A stretch of 64,000 bases of DNA, taken from positions 1,922,001-1,986,000 of the forward strand of contig NZ_CP019038.1 of assembly GCF_001941825.1 (NCBI RefSeq). Direction: 5' to 3'. Source of the DNA: Massilia putida. GTDB lineage: Bacteria; Pseudomonadota; Gammaproteobacteria; Burkholderiales; Burkholderiaceae_D. The stretch's first letter is position 1, and every line of letters begins with the position of its first letter. The notes under the pieces are model-generated. The model ran no database searches, was not told the origin of the DNA, and was given only the letters and a program-made list of their open reading frames with translations. Positions 55,645 through 62,551 of this stretch are shown here, one piece after another. The translations under genes and the position numbers were made by a program.

Positions 55645-56124
55645 TCTGCAAGCTGCCCTGCAGTCTGTTGCCAATCACAACCCGCCCATGATGGAGCAAA
55701 CCATTGGCTTCGTTTGATTCGGGCTGCCTGGCGGTTCAATACCGAGAGATCCTTATGGTCGGAACGGAAGTAGTCACTAGACTCGCTCCAGTCCGTTCCG
55801 GCCGAAAGCAGATCTTCCCGCTCGCTGATCGAGATCGTTCGAGAAACCGTATTAGACTGAACACTGCTTCACGTTGATCGTGTGCGTCGGCAGTCGGTCC
55901 GGTCGCCTCGCCCCGTCCCGCCGCCGCGCTATCACTTCCTCGAAAAAATGGCTGATACGGTTTCGCGGTGTCGCGAGCCGGTACCTCATCACTTATTCGG
56001 GCTGGCAACGCGGCTGGATGCGCGATGCCTGCCGCCCCTGCCATCTACTGTACGTTGCACTCCAGCCCGGCTAGTCCACCACAGTCGAACTGCCTGACTC
56101 GCGCGAACACAGCTTCTTTGTCCG
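55645..56124. other. Intergenic region with rearrangement scar
   Basis: No intact gene is visible. It includes the acyltransferase 5' fragment near 55909-55945, described separately. A short minus-strand frame (56044-55736) has no family features and is not accepted. G+C rises to the window's norm toward 56000. Confidence 0.5.
55882..56097 (+). pseudogene. Fragment resembling the start of the downstream acyltransferase
   Basis: This frame contains PRPVPPPRYHFLE, close to PEPVPSAPLPRYHFLDW at the start of the intact gene at 56841. At DNA level, 55924-55943 and 56886-56905 share an exact 20-base match. Similarity is lost directly after it. It looks like a small duplicated or recombined fragment at the edge of the lower-G+C segment. 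Confidence 0.5.
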
Positions 56125-56649
56125 TCAAGCCTCGATCCCGGCATTGCGCAGCCCCGCCCTCACCTCGCGCAAGTGTTCTTCTGCCGTCGCGCGCCCACGT
56201 TTCGAGTCCTGCAGCGCCATGTGCCAATGCCCGACGACGGCACGCAACTGGCCGGCATCTGCCGCGCGTTCGATGCGATCGACGACTTCGGCGGCCAGCA
56301 GGCCGAGATGCGCTTGCGCCGTACTCACCATGTAGCGCTTGATCCGGTCCAGGTCATCGCTCGAACCCGCAGGCATGGTTTCCGATGCAGCGGGCGCCGG
56401 CACGGCCTGGCCGCACGGCGCGATGAGGTCCAGTGCCAGCAATTGCTCCACGATACAGGCCACCTGTCCGGCCGGCATCAGCGGCGCCAGCGCGCCGCAC
56501 GATTTATGGCCGTCGAGCATGATCAGCACGCCGCGCTGGCGCCCGCTCAGGCCCATGCCGCGCAACGCGACTTCGCTGCGCCCTTTGGCGGTCTTGATGT
56601 ACACGGCATCGCGTACCGCGTCGCTACGGCTGGCTGGTTCGAAGAACAT
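56125..56649 (-). CDS. Hypothetical regulatory-like cytosolic protein
   Basis: The 174-residue protein starts at 56649 with an AAGGCCGAG ribosome site. The N-terminal half (YIKTAKGRSEVALRGMGLSG...LIMLDGHKSCGALAPLMP) looks like a small winged-helix domain of the kind that includes a phrase such as RQRGVLIMLDG; the C-terminal half is helical (about 105-174). No transmembrane segment or catalytic motif is visible. I cannot name the family. Confidence 0.7.
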   Translation of the reverse strand: MFFEPASRSDAVRDAVYIKTAKGRSEVALRGMGLSGRQRGVLIMLDGHKSCGALAPLMPAGQVACIVEQLLALDLIAPCGQAVPAPAASETMPAGSSDDLDRIKRYMVSTAQAHLGLLAAEVVDRIERAADAGQLRAVVGHWHMALQDSKRGRATAEEHLREVRAGLRNAGIEA

Positions 56650-56840
56650 GACTCGGCCTTGGGATCTGGATAAAAAGATTCTATGTGGCAATTATTACGA
56701 TCTCGTTTCAAGCCACGGATGGCACCGGATTCCGGTTCGCCCCATCCCACACCCGCCTTGCCACATTCCGCTCGCCTCCGCGCCGGCCGCCGCCTAGTCT
56801 GGCGTTATTCCATTTCATCGACAACGACCGCCGAGCCGCC

Positions 56841-58073
56841 ATGACGACTATCCGCCTGCCCGAACCTGTCCCGTCCGCCCCGCTGCCGCGCTATCACTTC
56901 CTCGACTGGGTGCGCATCATCGCCTTCTTCCTGCTGATCCTGTACCACGTCGGCATGTATTACGTGACATGGGACTGGCACGTGAAGAGTCCCCACGCGA
57001 GCGAGACCCTCGAACCTTATATGATGTTGTCGTCGCCTTGGCGCCTGTCGCTGCTGTTCCTCGTGTCCGGCGTCGCGTCCAGCTGCATGCTGGCGAAGCT
57101 GCGGCCCCTCGTATTCCTGCGCAAGCGCAGCTGGCGCCTGTTGATACCGCTGTTGTTCGGCATGCTCGTCATCGTGCCGCCGCAGTCGTATTGCGAAGTC
57201 ATCGAGAAGCTCGGCTATGCCGGCAGCTACGCCGACTTCATGCGCTTGTACGTGCGCGGCTACCACGGCTTCTGCAAGGACGGCTGCCTGATCCTGCCGA
57301 CGTGGAACCACCTGTGGTTCGTCGCCTATCTGTGGGCTTACACGGTCGTGCTCGCGCTGCTCATGCTGGCGCTGGGGCCGCGTGTCGACCGCCTTGCCGC
57401 CCGCCTCGGCCGCGTGCTGACGGGATGGAAGATCATCGTGCTGCCGGCCGCCGTGCTGGCGCTGGCGCGCTTGCTGATGCTGGACCGGTTTCCCACCACC
57501 CATGCGCTCATCGACGACTGGTACAACCATGCGCACTACCTGGCCCTCTTCCTGCTCGGTGCGCTGATGGCGCGCGTGCCGGGCGTCTGGCCCCGCGTCG
57601 CGGCGCTGCGCTGGACCGGTCTCGCACTGGCCTTCACCGGCTGGGCCGCCATCATCATCTGGTATGCGCTGTCCCACGATGCCGTCGCGGGCACGCGCTG
57701 GGAACTGCTGGTTTATCCGATGCGCGCCATGTACGTGCTGATGGCGTGGAGCGCGATCGTGGCGGCATGCGGATTCGCGCAGCGCCACCTCGACCGCGAC
57801 GGCCCCGCCCGGCGTTACCTGACGGAGGCCGTGTTCCCTGTCTACATCCTGCACCAGACGCTGATCGTCGTGCTGGCGCATGCAATGAAACCGCTGCACC
57901 GCGCGCCCGGCCTGGAAGCCATGCTGCTCGTCGTGCTCGTGACGGTGGCGAGCTTTACCGGCTTCGAGATCGTGCGCCGGGTGCCGCTGCTGCGACCCCT
58001 GTTCGGCCTGGGGCCGCGTGGCCCCGTTGCGTCCAAGGCCGAAGCGGCGGTCACGTCGGGGGCGCCGGCCTGA
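56841..58073 (+). CDS. Acyltransferase 3 family membrane protein
   Basis: The 410-residue protein has about ten helices and family motifs: RYHFLDWVRIIAFFLLILYH at the N-terminus (the catalytic His lies after the first helix), a LLFLVSGVASS segment and LPTWNHLWFVAYL in the middle. These enzymes acylate surface sugars, glucans or peptides on the periplasmic side; the nearest described branch is OpgC/MdoC-like. The ATG at 56841 has no strong ribosome site. A fragment of its 5' end occurs 960 bases upstream. Confidence 0.87.
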   Translation: MTTIRLPEPVPSAPLPRYHFLDWVRIIAFFLLILYHVGMYYVTWDWHVKSPHASETLEPYMMLSSPWRLSLLFLVSGVASSCMLAKLRPLVFLRKRSWRLLIPLLFGMLVIVPPQSYCEVIEKLGYAGSYADFMRLYVRGYHGFCKDGCLILPTWNHLWFVAYLWAYTVVLALLMLALGPRVDRLAARLGRVLTGWKIIVLPAAVLALARLLMLDRFPTTHALIDDWYNHAHYLALFLLGALMARVPGVWPRVAALRWTGLALAFTGWAAIIIWYALSHDAVAGTRWELLVYPMRAMYVLMAWSAIVAACGFAQRHLDRDGPARRYLTEAVFPVYILHQTLIVVLAHAMKPLHRAPGLEAMLLVVLVTVASFTGFEIVRRVPLLRPLFGLGPRGPVASKAEAAVTSGAPA

Positions 58074-58112
58074 CCGCCGGGGCGCCGGCCGCCTGGATGC
58101 AGGGTGCCGTGT

Positions 58113-58682
58113 TCAATGCGTGGTGGCCGAACGCTGTTGACCGCCCTGCTGCTGGCCGGCCGGCGGCTGGGCGCCCGCCGGCATGTGTTGCCCGGACGTG
58201 CCTTGCGGCTGGGCGGCGCCATTGCCCGGCCGGATGAACGGATCGCTGAACTGGCGCACGGTTTCCTGCTGGGCGCGCAGGCCGCGCTCGGTCTGCTCGG
58301 TGGCGTCGCGGGCCACCTCGTCGGCCAGGGCACGGGCGGTACGGGTCGTATTCTGCACATGCTGTTCCGTCACGCGGGACAGATCGACCTGCGCATCGGC
58401 CGCCAGGCGCGCGATGTGCTGCTGGTAGGCGCGCAGCTTTTCCGTCGCCGGCTGCGTGCGCGCCGTGGCGGCGCTCAACAGCTCGGACTGGCGATCCGCA
58501 CTCAGCACGTGTTTGCTGGCCAGCGTCGTTTCTTCCAGCATCGTCTGGACCAGTTGGATGTTCAGGTCGCACATCTGCTGGAACGAGTTGAACAGCGACT
58601 TCGACATGTCGTTCAGGAACGCGGTCTGGGCATCGATATGGGTTTTCACCGCCGGGGCGATCGTCTGTGGAAATGGATACAT
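58113..58682 (-). CDS. Phasin family protein
   Basis: The 189-residue protein is largely amphipathic helix (about 5-150), with the phasin pattern FNSFQQMCDLNIQLVQTMLEET, and ends in a Gln/Gly/Pro-rich disordered tail. Phasins coat polyhydroxyalkanoate granules and control their size. No PHA synthase gene is in the window. The ribosome site is GCGAGG. It is divergent from the TnsB-like gene. Confidence 0.87.
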   Translation of the reverse strand: MYPFPQTIAPAVKTHIDAQTAFLNDMSKSLFNSFQQMCDLNIQLVQTMLEETTLASKHVLSADRQSELLSAATARTQPATEKLRAYQQHIARLAADAQVDLSRVTEQHVQNTTRTARALADEVARDATEQTERGLRAQQETVRQFSDPFIRPGNGAAQPQGTSGQHMPAGAQPPAGQQQGGQQRSATTH

Positions 58683-58818
58683 GGTTTGCCTCGCAAAGTT
58701 TTGGGTTGAACGGGCCGCCGCATCCGCCGCGGCACGAACCCTAAAGACTACGGTCGCGAGACAGAGGACCTTTGATCTGGGCTAATCGTGCTGGGCTTGT
58801 CGGCCTGAAGTCGCTCGT

Positions 58819-58834
58819 TGGCGCGTTACTTGCA
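58819..58834 (+). promoter_or_regulatory. Sigma-54-like promoter before the TnsB-like gene
   Basis: TGGCGCG-TTAC-TTGCA keeps the invariant GG and GC with exactly 10 bases between them; only one position of the -24 element differs from TGGCACG. The start would be near 58845, inside a stem-loop and about 25 bases before the ATG at 58870. Confidence 0.65.
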
Positions 58835-58860
58835 TGAGTTCAAGTTCCTGAACTCGCAAG
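58829..58860. repeat. Interrupted inverted repeat over the transcription start of the TnsB-like gene
   Basis: The arms are CTTGC-AT-GAGTTCA and TGAACTC-GCAAG around AGTTCC, all positions paired apart from the two-base bulge. It overlaps the -12 element and ends ten bases before the ATG. It could be an operator or an RNA hairpin near the ribosome site. Confidence 0.7.
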
Positions 58861-58869
58861 GGAGCCGCC

Positions 58870-59613
58870 ATGTTTCTACCCAACGATGTGATCCGGTACG
58901 CCGTCCCGGTGCGCACGATCCGCGTCCTGTGGATCGCGCCCGACCGTACGCTGGCCTATACCTTCGAACTCGGCTTGCCGCACAGCCAGCCGCGCGCGAT
59001 CGCGCTGCAGGCCCTGGCCGAGGACGTCCTTTCCCGGCGCGCCCGGCTGCTGACCGACGACCCGTATGCCGCGCCCGCGCCGCCCCCTTACCTGCCGCAG
59101 AAACACCGCGACCTGCAAGCGAGGGCCTGGGACATCGTCGCGGGCCTGCAGGCGCATGTCCCCGCGCTGTACCAGCCGCGCGAGCGGGCCGCGCTGGTGG
59201 CGGCCTGCGCGGCCGCGCACGGCATGTCGCGGCCCAGCGTGCTGCGCTATCTGCGCCGCTTCTGGGAACGGGGCCAGACCGTCGATGCGCTGCTTCCCGA
59301 CTACGGCAACTCGGGCGCGCGGGGCAAGACGCGCGGCGCCAGGGCCGGCATCAAGCGCGGCCGGCCCCGCAAGTCGGGCGACCATCCGGGGCTGAACACG
59401 GATGCCGAGATGCGCGCGACCTTCCGCGCGGCCGTCGCGCGCTATACCGTCACGCACCCGGCGTTCTCGCGCCGTGCCGCGTACCGGCAAATGCTGCAGG
59501 ATTATTACCGCGACCGCCCGCCTGCCGACCTGCCCAGCTTCGGCCAGTTCAGCTATTGGTTCGACAAGGACCGCATCCACGCCGTTGCGGTGCAGCACAG
59601 GATGCTGCCCTAG
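58870..59613 (+). CDS. TnsB-like N-terminal DNA-binding protein without DDE domain
   Basis: The 247-residue protein matches the N-terminal domains of Tn7-type TnsB transposases. It opens MFLPNDVIRYAVPVRTIRVL, has a helix-turn-helix region (ACAAAHGMSRPSVLRYLRRF), then the highly typical RGQTVDALLPDYGNSGARGK and KRGRPRKSG, and ends with the FGQFSYWFDKD block. TnsB normally continues for some 400 residues with an RNase H-like DDE catalytic domain; here a stop follows 11 residues after YWFDKDR. It is either a truncated transposase or a domesticated DNA-binding protein. Codon use is as clean as in its neighbours, which favours retention. No tnsA, tnsC or tniQ is present. Confidence 0.8.
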   Translation: MFLPNDVIRYAVPVRTIRVLWIAPDRTLAYTFELGLPHSQPRAIALQALAEDVLSRRARLLTDDPYAAPAPPPYLPQKHRDLQARAWDIVAGLQAHVPALYQPRERAALVAACAAAHGMSRPSVLRYLRRFWERGQTVDALLPDYGNSGARGKTRGARAGIKRGRPRKSGDHPGLNTDAEMRATFRAAVARYTVTHPAFSRRAAYRQMLQDYYRDRPPADLPSFGQFSYWFDKDRIHAVAVQHRMLP

Positions 59614-59730
59614 CCAATCCAGTGCACCCCGGCCCAGCATAGTGCAGTGCGACAAAACGGGCCGGATTCCCCATCTTCCCCATCGATGCCGCATAGGTAC
59701 GGGCCGCCGCGGTGCGTCCTGATCGGCCCC

Positions 59731-59890
59731 AAAAACAAAGTTTGATCCGCCAAAAATAAAGTGCGCGCCGCGTCCGGCACGGCCGGCGCTGCCCCGTCCT
59801 GCGGCCGGATGCCGGAACAAACTTTATTTGGGCCGCGAGGCTGACGCCGGGCTTACGTTCGCCCTCCATCGAAACGAACTTTATTTTCCA
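59731..59890. repeat. Four related AATAAAGT-type sites, two in each orientation
   Basis: Sites: AAAAACAAAGTTTG (59731-59744) and CAAAAATAAAGTGCG (59751-59765) on the plus strand; GGAACAAACTTTATTTGGG (59814-59832) and GAAACGAACTTTATTTTCCA (59871-59890) on the minus strand. They share AAATAAAGTTYG in a strongly G+C-rich setting. Tn7 end sites bound by TnsB also contain AATAAAGT. They lie between the TnsB-like gene and the sigma-54 promoter at 59921. The rest of 59614-59986 holds no gene. Confidence 0.65.
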
Positions 59891-59920
59891 CGTAGGTTTG
59901 TTCTATTTACCGCATCTCGC

Positions 59921-59936
59921 TGGCACGGCTATTGCT
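59921..59936 (+). promoter_or_regulatory. Sigma-54 (-24/-12) promoter of the amine oxidase operon
   Basis: TGGCACG-GCTA-TTGCT matches the consensus at all fixed positions, with correct 10-base GG-to-GC spacing. Transcription should start near 59947, 40 bases before the ATG at 59987. The enhancer-binding activator is not identified; the four repeated sites lie 57-216 bases upstream of the start. Confidence 0.88.
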
Positions 59937-59986
59937 GAAACTTAAGTGAACGAAGAAGGTTCCTGCAATAACCACGGGAGGTGCGG

Positions 59987-61567
59987 ATGAAACGTTTGAC
60001 ACGGTCGCTGACGCGGCGCGAATTCCTCCACCGGGCGGCGAGCATCGGCGGTTCGGCCCTGTTGCTGAATACGATGAACGCCTGGGGCATGGGCATCGCG
60101 TCGCGCGTGAACGCGCCGCCGGCATTGTCCGGCAGCGGCAAGGGCAAGAAAGTCGTCATCCTCGGCGCGGGCCTGGCCGGCATGACGGCGGCGTACGAAC
60201 TGGGCAAGCTGGGGTACCGGGTCGACGTGCTGGAAGCGCGTCCGTTCGCGGGCGGCCGCTGCCAGACGGCGCGCAAGGGTTTCACGTTGCAGGAACTGGG
60301 CGGCGAGGCACAGACGTGCCGCTTCGACGACGGCCTGTACATCAACCACGGTCCGTGGCGCATCCCGCTCGACCACCAGTCGACCTTGTACTACACGAAG
60401 CAGTTCGACATCCCGCTCGAGGTGATGGTCAACGACAACGACCACGCGTGGGTCTACATGGAGGACGCCGGCCCGTTCTCGAAGCAGCGCCTGCGCCAGG
60501 AACAGATCAAGGCCGACATGCGCGGCCACGTGGCGGAACTGCTGGCCAAGTCCGTGCAGGCGAACCGGCTCGACACCGCGCTCACGGCCGACGACCAGCG
60601 CCTGCTGCTCGACTATCTGGCGCACGAGGGCGCGCTGTCGACGCAAGACCTCGTGTACAGGGGCCGCAACGGCGCCGGCTTCGCCGAGCAGCCCGGCGCG
60701 GGCCTCAGGCCCGGCAAGCTGGCCGACCCGCTCGGCTTTCACGACCTGCTGGCATCGAAGGTCGGCAAGATCTACAGCGCCGTGCAGGAGTTTCCGATGC
60801 ACGCGACGATGTTCCAGCCGGTCGGCGGCATGGACCGCATGGCGCAGGGTTTCGTGAAGCGCGTGGGCCGCCACATCCGCTACGGCGCCGACGTGCAGAC
60901 CATCCGCCAGTCAGCCGACCAGGTCACGGTCACCGTCAAGGACGTCAAGAGCGGCAAGGTGTCACAGGTGACGGCCGATTACTGCCTGTGCACGATCCCG
61001 CTGTCCGTGCTGCGCACCATCGACGCGGATTTCTCGGACGGTTTCAAGGGCGCCCTGAAGGCCGTGTCGTATGCGCCGGTCGGCAAGATCGGCCTGCAGA
61101 TGAAGCGCCGTTTCTGGGAAGAGGACGACCAGATCTACGGCGGCCACGTGCTCACCGACCTCAAGGCCATCAACACGATCTCGCTGCCGTCGTCCGGCTG
61201 GCAGTCGAAGAAGGGTGTGCTGCTGGGCTACTACCACTATGCGTTGGACGCCATCGAGGTCAGCGCCTTGTCTCCCGCGGAGCGCGCGGAATTCGCCGTG
61301 AGCGCCGGCGACAAGATCTTCCCGCCTTACCGCGCCTCGTTCGAGAACGCGTTCTCCGTCGCGTGGCACCGCGTCCGGTACAACCTGGGCGGCTGGGCCG
61401 AATGGGACGAGGCGGGCCGCCAGAAGGCCTATCCGACCCTGCTGGCGGGCGAAGGCCGTGTGCTGCTGGCGGGCGAGCACCTCAGCTATCTGACGGGCTG
61501 GCAGGCCGGCGCCATCGAATCGGCCTGGCAGCAGATCGAACAACTCCACCGGAAGGCCAGCGCATGA
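59987..61567 (+). CDS. Tat-exported flavin monoamine oxidase family protein
   Basis: The 526-residue protein has a twin-arginine signal (LTRREFLHRAA, Arg10-Arg11), then the FAD-binding GAGLAG (60-65) with E83 in VLEARP holding the ribose, and the GGRCQT motif. The C-terminal FAD segment is GRVLLAGEHLSYLTGWQAGAIESAW. It belongs with amine oxidases and L-amino-acid oxidases that form an imine and reduced flavin. The typical covalent-flavin Cys is not evident. The ATG at 59987 has a strong GGGAGG ribosome site. It overlaps the cytochrome gene by four bases, suggesting that electrons go to the cytochrome and not to oxygen. Confidence 0.9.
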   Translation: MKRLTRSLTRREFLHRAASIGGSALLLNTMNAWGMGIASRVNAPPALSGSGKGKKVVILGAGLAGMTAAYELGKLGYRVDVLEARPFAGGRCQTARKGFTLQELGGEAQTCRFDDGLYINHGPWRIPLDHQSTLYYTKQFDIPLEVMVNDNDHAWVYMEDAGPFSKQRLRQEQIKADMRGHVAELLAKSVQANRLDTALTADDQRLLLDYLAHEGALSTQDLVYRGRNGAGFAEQPGAGLRPGKLADPLGFHDLLASKVGKIYSAVQEFPMHATMFQPVGGMDRMAQGFVKRVGRHIRYGADVQTIRQSADQVTVTVKDVKSGKVSQVTADYCLCTIPLSVLRTIDADFSDGFKGALKAVSYAPVGKIGLQMKRRFWEEDDQIYGGHVLTDLKAINTISLPSSGWQSKKGVLLGYYHYALDAIEVSALSPAERAEFAVSAGDKIFPPYRASFENAFSVAWHRVRYNLGGWAEWDEAGRQKAYPTLLAGEGRVLLAGEHLSYLTGWQAGAIESAWQQIEQLHRKASA

Positions 61568-61959
61568 CGTTCAAACCCCTGCTTCTCGCCGCGCTCGCGG
61601 CCTGCGTCGCCCATGCCCACGCCGACGGCATGGACGGCAAGAGCCTGTTCGCGAAGAACTGCGCCGCGTGCCACCAGCCCAGCGGCAAAGGCATTCCCGG
61701 CGCCTTTCCCGCCCTCGCGGGCAACGCCTTCGTGCAGGGCGCCCCCGCCGACGTGGCCACCGTGCTGCTCAAGGGCCGCGGCGGCATGCCCGACTTTTCG
61801 GCCAGCCTGGACGACGGCGAGATCGCCCAGGTGCTGAGCTATGTCCGCTCCAGCTGGGGCAACGGCGCCGCGCCCGTCACCGAGCAGGACGTGGGCAGCA
61901 CGCGCGCCGCCCTCGGCGTGGCGCCCGCGTCGCACAGCCGCTTCGGCAACAAACACTGA
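61564..61959 (+). CDS. Small periplasmic cytochrome c
   Basis: The 131-residue protein has a signal peptide (residues 1-20, ending AHA) and one haem-c site C33-A-A-C36-H37, with distal ligand M75 in GGMPDF. The layout is class I cytochrome c of the CccA type. It is translationally coupled to the amine oxidase and is its likely electron acceptor, passing electrons to the respiratory chain. Confidence 0.9.
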   Translation: MTFKPLLLAALAACVAHAHADGMDGKSLFAKNCAACHQPSGKGIPGAFPALAGNAFVQGAPADVATVLLKGRGGMPDFSASLDDGEIAQVLSYVRSSWGNGAAPVTEQDVGSTRAALGVAPASHSRFGNKH

Positions 61960-61980
61960 TTCACCCACTCGAGAGGATCC

Positions 61981-62493
61981 ATGAAAACAAACCGATATGC
62001 CGCCGCCCTCGCGCTGGCCTGCGCCCTGCCCCTGACCGCGCCGGCCGCCACGCCCACGCACGTGGCCACGATCGTGCGCCACAAGATCCCCGATTCCGAT
62101 TTCCCGATCGCGCTGGCCGTCACGCTGCCGCCGGGGACCACGCTGCACTTCATCAGCGGCCAGGTGCCGCCCGTGGTCGACAAGGCGGCCGACGCGAATT
62201 CGCCGGCCGCGTTCGGCGACACGAAGACGCAGACCGTCGGCGTGCTCGCGAAGATCAAGGAGATCCTGCAAGGCATGGGTTTGACGATGGGCGACGTCGT
62301 CAAGATGCAGGTCTTCCTCGTCGGCGACCCGGGCAGGAACGGACGCGCCGACATCGCCGGGTTCATGGAGGGCTACACGCAGTTCTTCGGCGGCGCGCAG
62401 CCGAACCTGCCGGCGCGCGCCGTGGTGCAGGTGGCCGGCCTGTCGAATCCGGGCTGGTTCGTCGAAATCGAAGTCGTGGCCGCAAAAAAATAA
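61981..62493 (+). CDS. Exported RidA family protein
   Basis: The 170-residue protein has a signal peptide (MKTNRYAAALALACALPLTAPA) before a RidA/YjgF domain of usual size (about 40-170). Family residues include the GQVP strand and the VVQVAGLSNPGWFVEIEVVA C-terminus; the catalytic Arg of canonical RidA (in the NLPARAVV position) is retained as Arg. RidA hydrolyses enamines and imines released by amine-handling enzymes. Its export to the same compartment as an amine oxidase is the notable feature. Confidence 0.87.
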   Translation: MKTNRYAAALALACALPLTAPAATPTHVATIVRHKIPDSDFPIALAVTLPPGTTLHFISGQVPPVVDKAADANSPAAFGDTKTQTVGVLAKIKEILQGMGLTMGDVVKMQVFLVGDPGRNGRADIAGFMEGYTQFFGGAQPNLPARAVVQVAGLSNPGWFVEIEVVAAKK

Positions 62494-62551
62494 CCGGGTC
62501 AACAACCCGCGGAGACATCCACCATCAACATTGTCCAGACAAGGGGTTCAC

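Noticed and set aside
55736..56044. 102-codon minus-strand frame
   Set aside because: No family features, and it runs opposite the acyltransferase-like fragment.
59614..59730. Continuation of TnsB after the stop at 59613
   Set aside because: The following 117 bases show no DDE-domain motif in any frame, so a simple frameshift does not explain the short protein.
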